From positions 1 through 14,390 of the forward strand of contig JABZGM010000038.1 of the NCBI GenBank assembly GCA_015259235.1: a stretch of 14,390 nt of DNA. The letters run 5' to 3'. The stretch comes from Alloprevotella sp. GTDB taxonomy: Bacteria > Bacteroidota > Bacteroidia > Bacteroidales > Bacteroidaceae. A program made the translations under genes and the position numbers. This document shows positions 8,477 through 14,390 of this stretch, piece after piece; the first letter of the stretch is position 1, and every line of letters starts with the position of its first letter. Below the pieces are notes generated by a model. The model was not told the origin of the DNA, did not search any database, and saw only the letters and a program-made list of their open reading frames with translations.

Positions 8477-9214
8477 ATGTTTCTCGCTCATTGTGCCCTC
8501 TTCATTTCTCTCTTTGGATTGGCTGCTCCTACGGTTCAGCGTGCTGCAAGTTCTCAACCGAAGTCGCACACAGAGCTACGGATGGAGCAGCAAGGACTGG
8601 TAGACATCACAAAGGTGATTCCCGACATACACGTCAGTCTCATGTATGCACGTGCTGACAACTTCGTAGGACGTGTGATGTATCGTGATTTGCAGCGCGC
8701 TTATCTTCTTCCCGAAACAGCAACAGCGTTGCAGAAAGCCCAAGTTGCTTTGCAAAAAGCGCACCCCGAATTGAGTTTGAAGGTCTATGATGCCGCTCGC
8801 CCCATGTCGGTGCAACAGCAAATGTGGAATATGGTGGCTGAAACTTCCAAATCTATCTATGTCAGCAATCCGAAAAATGGCGGTGGTTTACACAATTATG
8901 GATTGGCAGTAGACATCACCCTCTGTTGGCGCAATGAGCTGCGCAACGCTCAGGGAAAGCTCCTCCATGCCGCAGGCGACACCACAGGATTGTCCATGGG
9001 AACGCCCATTGACTATCTCGGAAAACTTGCTCATGTGCGCGATGAAACCGCGCATTTTAATCGTGGATGGCTAAAAAAAGAGCACATCACTCGCAGACAA
9101 TGGTTACGCGCAGCCATGGAAGCCGGAGGTTTCAAGGTGTTACCCACAGAGTGGTGGCATTTCAACTTCAAAACTCGCGCGCAAGCGAAAGCGCACTACA
9201 AAGTGGTGCAATAA
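8477..9214 (+). CDS. Secreted D-alanyl-D-alanine dipeptidase (VanX/DdpX type, peptidase M15D)
   Basis: Zinc peptidase predicted to split D-Ala-D-Ala, recycling or trimming peptidoglycan precursors. From the ATG at 8477 it is 245 aa, beginning with a hydrophobic segment (FLAHCALFISLFGLAA) that reads as a signal peptide, though without a basic n-region. An in-frame GTG at 8387 would add 30 residues but falls on the promoter's -7 box. Zinc ligands are H139 and D146 in GLHNYGLAVD and H228 in EWWHF, with E225 as the catalytic base; VYDAARP carries the arginine equivalent to VanX R71. All core catalytic residues are present, so it should be active. There are no vanH or vanA neighbours and no transporter or regulator, so a vancomycin-resistance role is not supported; a house-keeping cell-wall role is more likely. 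The methyltransferase gene follows after 45 bp, perhaps on the same transcript. Confidence 0.9.
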   Translation: MFLAHCALFISLFGLAAPTVQRAASSQPKSHTELRMEQQGLVDITKVIPDIHVSLMYARADNFVGRVMYRDLQRAYLLPETATALQKAQVALQKAHPELSLKVYDAARPMSVQQQMWNMVAETSKSIYVSNPKNGGGLHNYGLAVDITLCWRNELRNAQGKLLHAAGDTTGLSMGTPIDYLGKLAHVRDETAHFNRGWLKKEHITRRQWLRAAMEAGGFKVLPTEWWHFNFKTRAQAKAHYKVVQ

Positions 9215-9259
9215 AAATAGAACTTCTCCCTCTTTTATTTTCCTAAACCACTCCGTGAC

Positions 9260-10567
9260 ATGAACCCAGATTTTTCGGCTTTGTTACTAAAAACTTCCGA
9301 TTTCATCGCAGCGCATCGGCATGAACGTCCCGATGCGGTGGCGCTTGTATTGGCTAATCAAGGAGAGAAATTAGGTTTTGACAAAGAGGCATCCGCTTTT
9401 ATCGTACGACAAATTGAAGGTTGGCAAAAACTCTCCGCAAAAGTTCCGAAGTGGGCTGAGATTCCAACCCTCATCTATCCCCCACGCTTGTCGTTAGAAC
9501 AATGCAGCAGTCAGACCGCAGCCGAACATAAAGCCCGATTGGTGGAGGAAATTGTAAACAACCACAAGACTTCCGAAGCACCTTTCACGACGATGATTGA
9601 CCTCACTGGCGGACTTGGAGTTGATTTTTCTTTCATCGCTCCTCTGTTTCCCGAAGCCACTTATGTGGAGCAACAAGAAGAATTGGTGCAACTTGCTCGT
9701 CATAATTTCCCTTTGTTAGGATTGTCGCACGCAAACTGCCTTTGTGGCGATGGAGTAACGCATCTTTCCACGATGAAATCGGTGGATTTGGTCTATCTTG
9801 ACCCTGCACGGCGTGACGAAAATGGTCGCAAAACGGTGCGCATCGAGGACTGCACCCCCAATGTATTGGAACTGTTGCCGCAGTTGCGCGAGAAAGCGCG
9901 ATGTTTGTTGGTGAAACTCTCTCCCATGTTGGATGTACATCAAGCCATCACCGCCCTCGGATGTGTGACCGAAGCTCACGTGGTGGCAGTGGAGGGGGAA
10001 TGCAAAGAGATTCTGTTGTTGTGCGATTTGCAAATGCTGCAAGTGCAACAAAGCTCTGTTCCGACATCTCCCTCAAACGAAAAGTCCCAAACCGCAACGC
10101 GCTGGATTTGTACGAGTGAGAAAGGGACATTTGCCTTCACCCAGCAGGAAGAGCAAACTGCCCTCTGCCCAATGGCAACGCAAATCGAAGGATTTCTCTA
10201 CGAACCCGATGCAGCGGTGATGAAGGCAGGAGGCTACAAAACATTCGGAGTTCGCTTTGGGTTGCAGAAACTCCACCCCAACACCCAACTCTATGTTGGC
10301 GCGCAAGCAGATCTCACCTTGCCAGCTCGCTGCTTCCGCATTGTAGAAGTGGTCGGTTTCCAAAAGAAAGCTCTCCGCAGCATTAGCAACTTGAAGAAAG
10401 CCAATCTCACTGTGCGCAATTTCCCCAATTCTGTGGCAGAACTTCGCAAGCGCCTCAAACTAGTAGAAGGAGGCGACCATTATCTCTTTGCTTGCACCAC
10501 TGCCCAAGATGAAAAAGTCATCATTGTGACCCAAAAAGTGACTTCTGCAGCCACTTGCGCACGATAA
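9260..10567 (+). CDS. Class I SAM-dependent methyltransferase with THUMP-like C-terminal domain (PG_1098 family)
   Basis: Cytosolic methyltransferase of 435 aa resembling the Bacteroidetes family typified by Porphyromonas gingivalis PG_1098. An N-terminal helical and ferredoxin-like region (about 1-105) precedes a Rossmann methyltransferase core. SAM motif I is MIDLTGGLGVD at residues 112-122, and the catalytic-loop motif is DPARR at 181-185, in VYLDPARRDENGRKT. The C-terminal part (about 340-430, from CFRIVEVVGFQKKALRS through LTVRNFPNSVAELRKRL) matches the THUMP-like domain, a fold usually associated with RNA binding. That makes an RNA target plausible, but the substrate is not known for this family as far as I can tell. 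It follows the dipeptidase gene by 45 bp with no promoter or terminator visible between them, so cotranscription is possible. No clear terminator follows; only a weak GAG/CTC pairing with a T-rich run lies near 10600. Confidence 0.88.
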   Translation: MNPDFSALLLKTSDFIAAHRHERPDAVALVLANQGEKLGFDKEASAFIVRQIEGWQKLSAKVPKWAEIPTLIYPPRLSLEQCSSQTAAEHKARLVEEIVNNHKTSEAPFTTMIDLTGGLGVDFSFIAPLFPEATYVEQQEELVQLARHNFPLLGLSHANCLCGDGVTHLSTMKSVDLVYLDPARRDENGRKTVRIEDCTPNVLELLPQLREKARCLLVKLSPMLDVHQAITALGCVTEAHVVAVEGECKEILLLCDLQMLQVQQSSVPTSPSNEKSQTATRWICTSEKGTFAFTQQEEQTALCPMATQIEGFLYEPDAAVMKAGGYKTFGVRFGLQKLHPNTQLYVGAQADLTLPARCFRIVEVVGFQKKALRSISNLKKANLTVRNFPNSVAELRKRLKLVEGGDHYLFACTTAQDEKVIIVTQKVTSAATCAR

Positions 10568-10753
10568 GAACATCCCTTAATTAGGAACGTGAGAGGTTTT
10601 TCTCCCCCTTTTTCTTCCAAGCAGTCCCAAAAACCAAATTATTTTCCACTCGGACTTCATTTTATTATCTAACTATATATCAACGAGATAACAACCTTCT
10701 TAAAACTTTTCTCAGCAGAAAATGCACTTTTTCGAGAAAAAAACAGCGATTTC

Positions 10754-10781
10754 TTGTAACTTTTTCCACCCCTTGTCCGTC
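10754..10781 (+). promoter_or_regulatory. Probable ECF-type autoregulated promoter of the sigma factor gene
   Basis: TTGTAAC (10754-10760) and CGTC (10778-10781) are separated by 17 nt, the arrangement typical of ECF sigma promoters, including many that lie in front of Bacteroidetes ECF genes. Transcription would begin near 10788, only about 8 nt before the ATG at 10796. TAACTTTT within the same element is also one base from the house-keeping -7 consensus. The rest of the 228-bp gap (10568-10753) is AT-rich with no gene that I can support. Confidence 0.6.
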
Positions 10782-10795
10782 CTACCTATAGAGGC

Positions 10796-11305
10796 ATGAA
10801 AGAAATAGACTTCCAAAATGACTTGCTGCCGCTCAAACATAAGCTCTATCGCCTGGCGCAGCGCATCACCCTCGACAGCCTCGAAGCTGAAGATGTGGTG
10901 GAAGATACACTCGTCCGTGTCTGGGAGCGTCGCAAGTCGCTCACGGATGTGGAGAACTTAGAAGTCTACTGCTTGACCATCTGTCGAAATTTAGCCCTCG
11001 ACCGCGCAGAACGCAAAGATGCGCAGCACGCGGCACTCGATGCTAATTTTGATGCACCAGCCGACACGACGACACTCCCCGATGCTCAATTAGAAGCTGA
11101 TGAGCGACTCGCTTGGGTGCGACGCTCTTTTGAAATGCTGCCTGAGAAACAGCGCACCGCCTTGCAGTTGCGCGACATCGATGGACACAGTTACCAAGAA
11201 GTGGCAACGGCGATGGAAATCTCGGAAAGCGATGTGAAGGTAACCCTCCACCGCGCCAGACAAGCACTTAAAGAAAAGCTCAGCCATCTGAGATTTCACC
11301 TCTAA
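10796..11305 (+). CDS. RNA polymerase ECF sigma-70 family factor
   Basis: Alternative sigma factor of 169 aa. Region 2 spans about residues 10-75 (YRLAQRITLDSLEAEDVVEDTLVRVWERR, then YCLTICRNLALDRAERK), covering core-polymerase and -10 recognition. Region 4 spans about 110-165 (LPEKQRTALQLRDIDGHSYQEVATAMEISESDVKVTLHRARQALKEKL), with a helix-turn-helix for the -35 element. The linker is rich in Asp, Ala and Thr. The start MKEIDFQNDLLPLK is characteristic of this Bacteroidetes group. The next gene follows after 22 bp and encodes a one-span membrane protein, the usual sigma/anti-sigma pairing. The promoter in front looks ECF-type, suggesting positive autoregulation. There is no SusC-like receptor or FecR nearby, so the regulon cannot be read from context. 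Confidence 0.93.
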   Translation: MKEIDFQNDLLPLKHKLYRLAQRITLDSLEAEDVVEDTLVRVWERRKSLTDVENLEVYCLTICRNLALDRAERKDAQHAALDANFDAPADTTTLPDAQLEADERLAWVRRSFEMLPEKQRTALQLRDIDGHSYQEVATAMEISESDVKVTLHRARQALKEKLSHLRFHL

Positions 11306-11327
11306 TTCTCACAAGAAACTCCTCATT

Positions 11328-11843
11328 ATGAACTACCAGTACATTGAACAATTAATTGAACGCTACTTCGCCGCTGAAACTTCAGTCGCCGAAGAACGCA
11401 TTCTCCGTGCTTTCTTCACGGAAGCAGAGTGCAATGTGCCCAGTCATCTGCAGCAATACACTTCTCTTTTCCGCTTCGTAGCCGAAGAGTCTGAAGCTCC
11501 TGCAGTGCTTGGTGAAGAGTTTGATGAAAAGCTCATTGCCCGCCTTCGTGCCAAGGGAGATATGCCCGAAGTGCATGTGCGTGCCATCAAGATGACCCTC
11601 GGTGCTCGTCTTCGTCCTTTGTGGCGTGCAGCAGCAGCGGTCACTCTCCTTGTCGCCATCGCTGGCACTGCTGAAGAAGCCATCGACAAAACGACAAGCA
11701 CCCCCATGAACTTGCAAGCTGTTGAAGCTACGCATAGTGTAGACAGCACCGGTGCCACACACAGTCCCTACCGCCAAGTGCAAGAAGGATTAAAGATGGC
11801 AGTGACCAACGACACATTGCCTCAAGCGTCATCAAGACCTTGA
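11328..11843 (+). CDS. Single-pass membrane protein, probable anti-sigma partner of the ECF factor
   Basis: Protein of 171 aa encoded 22 bp after the sigma gene and in the same operon. Residues 1-95 are a charged cytoplasmic-type domain (MNYQYIEQLIERYFAAETSVAEERILRAFF is the kind of N-terminus found next to Bacteroidetes ECF genes). Residues about 98-115 (LWRAAAAVTLLVAIAGTA) form one transmembrane segment, and about 55 Thr/Ser-rich residues follow, probably in the periplasm. No zinc-binding HxxxCxxC motif of classical ZAS anti-sigma factors is seen and there is a single cysteine (C35), so this is not a zinc anti-sigma protein. The anti-sigma role is inferred from position and topology. The C-terminal domain is short and has no recognised sensor fold. 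The operon seems to end here, as a strong terminator follows. Confidence 0.8.
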   Translation: MNYQYIEQLIERYFAAETSVAEERILRAFFTEAECNVPSHLQQYTSLFRFVAEESEAPAVLGEEFDEKLIARLRAKGDMPEVHVRAIKMTLGARLRPLWRAAAAVTLLVAIAGTAEEAIDKTTSTPMNLQAVEATHSVDSTGATHSPYRQVQEGLKMAVTNDTLPQASSRP

Positions 11844-11969
11844 GCCCCTATACGAGATAGACTGACGCGCCAATTGCTTATTAAAACACCCTCCTGAACC
11901 CTTTGGTTTCAGTTCTCTCTCTTTCTTCGTCCCACAAACAACGATGACTATAACGCTCGTTACAGACGA

Positions 11970-12016
11970 ACGATCACACCAGGAAGCAGCTCTGTTGCTT
12001 TCTGGTGTGTCGTTTT
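11970..12016 (+). terminator. Intrinsic terminator of the ECF sigma operon
   Basis: Arms 11970-11988 and 11996-12013 pair over 18 bp with one bulged T (11974) and one G.U pair, closing on the 7-nt loop 11989-11995. The stem core is CACACCAG/CTGGTGTG, and the hairpin is followed by TTTT then AT. It lies 127 bp beyond the stop of the second gene. A 40-codon reading frame starting at 11944 overlaps it and is not credible as a gene. Confidence 0.85.
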
Positions 12017-12050
12017 ATACCCCACCCTTAGAATCTAAACCACTATTATC

Positions 12051-12166
12051 CCCAAAAGATCATTAGACAGTTGTGGTGTAATATTACCCAAAAAGGTCAT
12101 TAGACCGTAATCGTGCTATTCGTGATAGAGAAGATAGCACTATTACAGTCCAATGACCTTTTGGGC
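12051..12166. repeat. Three copies of a ~21-bp motif, two forming a long hairpin beyond hcp
   Basis: The motif CCCAAAAGGTCATTAGACnGT occurs at 12051-12071 and 12087-12108 in the same direction and inverted at 12145-12165. The second and third copies extend into a roughly 32-bp imperfect inverted repeat (arms 12087-12119 and 12134-12165, loop 12120-12133). Two of its three base differences become G.U pairs only in the minus-strand transcript, which suggests it folds in RNA read from hcp (stop at 12201) and may end that transcript. In that reading the tail after the stem is not a good U run. The spare copy at 12051 could compete for the same partner arm. The rest of 11844-12200 holds only the sigma-operon terminator. 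Confidence 0.7.
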
Positions 12167-12200
12167 TAAAGCGTATGCTAAACGCAAAGATAGCGACTTA

Positions 12201-13871
12201 TCAGCTGGCTAGACTCTTGGGTTCAATGCCAAAGATCTTCATGTCGTTCTCTACATCTGTGATGCCAGCAATGCCAAAGTTTTCTACCAATACTTTCGCC
12301 ACATTGGGAGAAAGGAAAGCAGGAAGCGTGGGACCCACGTGGATGTTCTTCACACCAAGATACAACAACGCGAGCAACACAATAATTGCCTTTTGTTCAT
12401 ACCAGGCAATGTTGTAGGCAATGGGTAAGTCATTCACGCTTTCAAGTCCGAAGATATCCTTCAACTTCAACGCAATGAGTGCGAGTGAATAGCTGTCATT
12501 GCACTGACCAGCATCGAGCACACGAGGAATGCCGTTGATGTCGCCCAACGCCAATTTGTTGTAGCGATATTTTGCACAACCAGAAGTCAAAATCACCGTG
12601 TCTTGTGGGAGTGCTTTCGCAAAATCACCATAATAGTCGCGACCTGCTTGACGACCATCGCAACCGCTCATCACCACAAACTTCTTGATGGCACCGCTTT
12701 TCACAGCTTCCACCACCTTATCGGCAAGTGCAAACACTTGGTTGTGACCAAATCCGCCAACGATTTTACCGGTCTCGATGCGTTTTGGAGCAGGACAAGT
12801 CTTTGCCAAAGCTATGATTTCAGAGAAATCCTTACGTCCCTCAGCGTCTGCCACAATGTGTTTCCATCCTGGGAAAGCCGTTGCGTTAGTGGTAAACACC
12901 TTGTCCTTGTAAGTGGCATTGGGAAGCGGAGGTACGATGCAGTTGGTGGTGAAGAGAATCGGACCATTGAAAGCCGTGAACTCTGCACGTTGTTGCCACC
13001 AAGCATTTCCGTAGTTGCCCACAAAGTGCTTGTATTTCTTGAAAGCTGGGTAGTAGTGCGCTGGAAGCATCTCACCATGCGTGTAGATGTCTACGCCTTG
13101 TCCTTCCGACTGTTCGAGCAGCTGTTCTAAATCTTTGAGATCATGACCACTGATCAAGATGCCAGGACGATTTTGCACGTCAATAGACACTTCTGTCACT
13201 TCGGGATGACCGTAAGTGCCTGTGTTAGCACGGTCGAGCACATCCATAGCCTTCACCCCATATTCACCAGTACGCAAAGTGAGGTCGATGAGGGCTGCTA
13301 CATCAAGATTTCCCACGGTGAGCGCAGCCAAAGCGTCGCAAGTGAAATGATTGATGGTGAGATCTTCATAGCCAAGACGTTCGGCATGCTCCACGTAAGC
13401 CGCCATTCCCTTAAGACCATAGATAATCAATTCGGTGAGAGAGCGTTTGTCTGCATCAGTCTCAGCCAAAACACCCACTTCTGCAGCCTTTGCATCGAAA
13501 TTATCACGCACATCGCTCCAAGTGAGCGCGTCAGTGGTGGGCAATTCCACCTCGAGTTGTTGCAAACGAGCCACAAGCTCATCACGCAAAGAGAGTCCGC
13601 GCTCCACACGCGCAGCAATGCTGTCATCGTCAAAGTTAGCATTGGTGATGGTGCAGAACAAAGCATCAGTGTTGAAATGATACACCTCGGCAGGAATAGC
13701 CTCACCACGTTGGCGAAGCAGCGTTTCGGCTACACTAATACCGCGAACTACAAAAAGCAGGAGGTCTTGCAAACGGGCTGTAGAGGCTTCTTTGCCACAA
13801 ACGCCCTTGATCAAGCAACCTGTGTTGTGTGCCGTTTCTTGGCACTGAAAGCAAAACATTTTAGGATCCAT
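12201..13871 (-). CDS. hcp: Hydroxylamine reductase / hybrid-cluster protein Hcp (prismane protein)
   Basis: Cytosolic iron-sulfur enzyme of 556 aa that reduces hydroxylamine in vitro and is linked in vivo to nitric oxide reduction and protein S-nitrosylation under anaerobic nitrosative stress. The N-terminal cluster cysteines C7, C10, C19 and C25 have CX2CX8CX5C spacing, the short [4Fe-4S] class seen in Desulfovibrio and clostridia rather than the wider enterobacterial form. All expected hybrid-cluster ligands are present: H243 (SGHDL), E267 (THGEM), C311 (TNCIVPP), C404 (SGCDGR), C432 (TSGCAKYR), C457 (GQCNDSYS), E492 and K494 (WYEQKA). These run within a few residues of the D. vulgaris positions, so the protein is complete. 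The start MDPKMFCFQCQET is normal; the second Met at residue 5 is an alternative. No hcr reductase gene is adjacent, as usual for this class. It stands alone, with its own promoter and a palindromic operator candidate upstream. Confidence 0.97.
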   Translation of the reverse strand: MDPKMFCFQCQETAHNTGCLIKGVCGKEASTARLQDLLLFVVRGISVAETLLRQRGEAIPAEVYHFNTDALFCTITNANFDDDSIAARVERGLSLRDELVARLQQLEVELPTTDALTWSDVRDNFDAKAAEVGVLAETDADKRSLTELIIYGLKGMAAYVEHAERLGYEDLTINHFTCDALAALTVGNLDVAALIDLTLRTGEYGVKAMDVLDRANTGTYGHPEVTEVSIDVQNRPGILISGHDLKDLEQLLEQSEGQGVDIYTHGEMLPAHYYPAFKKYKHFVGNYGNAWWQQRAEFTAFNGPILFTTNCIVPPLPNATYKDKVFTTNATAFPGWKHIVADAEGRKDFSEIIALAKTCPAPKRIETGKIVGGFGHNQVFALADKVVEAVKSGAIKKFVVMSGCDGRQAGRDYYGDFAKALPQDTVILTSGCAKYRYNKLALGDINGIPRVLDAGQCNDSYSLALIALKLKDIFGLESVNDLPIAYNIAWYEQKAIIVLLALLYLGVKNIHVGPTLPAFLSPNVAKVLVENFGIAGITDVENDMKIFGIEPKSLAS

Positions 13872-13899
13872 GTTATGTCTATGTTAGTTTATGTCGCTG

Positions 13900-13907
13900 C
13901 AAAGATA
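13900..13907 (-). promoter_or_regulatory. -7 box of the hcp promoter
   Basis: TATCTTTG on the minus strand matches TAnnTTTG exactly. Transcription would start near 13893, giving a leader of about 20 nt before the ATG at 13871. In place of a clear TTTG -33 box there is only TTTT at the right distance, adjoining the palindrome at 13929-13944, which would suit an activator-dependent promoter. Confidence 0.65.
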
Positions 13908-13928
13908 CAAAGCATCGTAGGAGGAAAA

Positions 13929-13944
13929 CGTAACATCAGTTACG
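13929..13944. promoter_or_regulatory. Palindromic operator candidate for a Crp/FNR-type regulator upstream of hcp
   Basis: CGTAAC-ATCA-GTTACG is a perfect 6-4-6 inverted repeat. Its centre (13936.5) lies about 43 bp upstream of the predicted hcp start point, close to the -41.5 position used by Crp/FNR activators at class II promoters. The spacing of the half-sites (GTAAC-N4-GTTAC) has the same shape as FNR-family sites. Regulators of the HcpR group (Crp/FNR superfamily) are known to control hcp in anaerobes, including P. gingivalis; assigning this site to HcpR is an inference. Confidence 0.6.
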
Positions 13945-14016
13945 GTTGCGCAGGTTTATAAGCCAGCGTTCCTGCAAAACACCGGTATGAACAATCAGTT
14001 GGCGTGTAAGCGCAGC

Positions 14017-14044
14017 CTACTCTCTACTCTCTAATCTCTAATCT
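14017..14044. repeat. Four 7-bp tandem units (CTA[CA]TCT)
   Basis: Exact 7-bp units CTACTCT, CTACTCT, CTAATCT and CTAATCT lie end to end on the plus strand in the gene-free region upstream of hcp. The pairwise pattern suggests two duplication steps. No function can be assigned. Confidence 0.8.
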
Positions 14045-14078
14045 CCCTCGCGTTAAGAAAGGTTACACTACCCTCTCT

Positions 14079-14101
14079 CGCGTGCGCACACGCGCGCGCA
14101 C
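14079..14101. repeat. Alternating pyrimidine-purine tract with Z-DNA potential
   Basis: Twenty-three bases strictly alternate pyrimidine and purine, made of CG and CA/TG steps (for example CGCGTGCGCAC and ACGCGCGCGCAC). Such tracts can adopt Z-DNA under negative supercoiling. The tract includes the palindrome GTGCGCAC (14082-14089). It is followed by a direct repeat TGCACTTT at 14104-14111 and 14112-14119. Confidence 0.7.
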
Positions 14102-14302
14102 CCTGCACTTTTGCACTTTTTGCTTTCACAACCTTCACAGACTTCTCCATAAGCAACTATCAATCAATTTATTACCGCATATTTTTAAACATATTTTCAG
14201 AAAGCCCGTATTGAGCGACTGAAAAGAGGCACAAAATAGGGAAAGCGTAAACCTGACTAAGAGAGGGATTGAACCACCATTTGGGGAGGAGAAAACAAAA
14301 CT

Positions 14303-14366
14303 GTAGGAGCTTTTGAAAAAAACGTGGGAGATTTTCGGAAAAACGTGGGAGAAAATTTGAAAAAAG
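14303..14366. repeat. Three 21-bp tandem units at the right edge
   Basis: Units at 14303-14323, 14324-14344 and 14345-14366 share the pattern GTGGGAG, a short AT stretch, then GAAAAA(A)C. Fourteen bases (AAAAACGTGGGAGA) recur exactly at 14318-14331 and 14339-14352. The period is a multiple of three. The plus frame from 14273 is open to the window end and reads KNVGDF / KNVGEN, but it has no ATG start in view. A minus frame through it (TTG start at 14371, 78 codons) has no recognisable features either. Confidence 0.75.
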
Positions 14367-14390
14367 TCCAACGTTTTAGGGCGTATCTCC

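Larger units (their letters stand above)
13945..14390. other. Gene-free region upstream of hcp
   Basis: Beyond the hcp operator I find no reading frame with a credible start, family resemblance or promoter, and no tRNA-like cloverleaf. The stretch holds the 7-bp tandem units, the Z-DNA-prone tract, the TGCACTTT direct repeat and the 21-bp tandem units listed separately. An AT-rich interval (about 14150-14210) lies between them. The next gene presumably begins to the right of the window. Confidence 0.6.

Noticed and set aside
8477..9214. Vancomycin-resistance determinant (vanX)
   Set aside because: The catalytic residues fit the family, but there is no vanH, ligase or VanRS pair nearby, and a signal-peptide-like N-terminus differs from cytosolic VanX.
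7501..9309. Thirteen-base match CCGATTTCATCGC at 7501-7513 and 9297-9309
   Set aside because: One match of this length is expected by chance in a window this size, and the two copies lie in unrelated genes.
11944..12066. 40-codon frame starting with ATG after the sigma operon
   Set aside because: It runs through the terminator hairpin, which explains its sequence, and shows no coding features.
14135..14371. 78-codon minus-strand frame near the right edge
   Set aside because: TTG start, composition driven by AT-rich and repeat sequence, and no family resemblance.
1..14390. CRISPR array, tRNA, rRNA or insertion sequence
   Set aside because: No regularly spaced repeats with unique spacers, no cloverleaf, no rRNA sequence and no transposase were seen on either strand.

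Overview
This window looks like chromosome from a member of the Bacteroidales, most likely the Prevotellaceae. The evidence is the repeated promoter element TAnnTTTG (the Bacteroidetes sigma-ABfr -7 box), leaders without Shine-Dalgarno sequences, an ECF sigma gene starting with the MKEIDFQNDLLPLK type N-terminus, and proteins that resemble Bacteroidetes families throughout (a PG_1098-like methyltransferase and a secreted GH2 beta-galactosidase with an N-terminal extension). The genus is an inference; no rRNA or other marker is present.

Layout. Bases 1-8260 are all on the minus strand. From the right they hold an outer-membrane acyloxyacyl hydrolase (lipid A deacylase, PagL type), then a 1333-residue secreted beta-galactosidase whose LacZ core is preceded by two probable beta-trefoil modules, then a strong terminator, then mutS, whose last residues run off the left edge. 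A 216-bp divergent promoter region (8261-8476) leads into plus-strand genes: a secreted D-Ala-D-Ala dipeptidase (VanX/DdpX type), a THUMP-like class I methyltransferase, and a two-gene ECF sigma/membrane-protein operon with a probable autoregulated promoter and a strong terminator at 11970-12016. The hybrid-cluster protein gene hcp lies convergent on the minus strand (13871-12201). Bases 13872-14390 carry no convincing gene but hold several short repeats.

Function. Most genes are ordinary core or cell-envelope functions: mismatch repair, extracellular beta-galactoside breakdown, lipid A and peptidoglycan trimming, a predicted RNA or nucleic-acid methyltransferase, and defence against nitrosative stress. 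I see no obvious new multi-gene system. The most interesting non-coding signals are a perfect 6-4-6 palindrome placed like a class II activator site upstream of hcp, a three-copy motif that forms a long hairpin behind hcp, and three 21-bp tandem units at the right edge. Among the genes, the tandem trefoil extension of the beta-galactosidase and the basic insert in the acyloxyacyl hydrolase deserve a second look.
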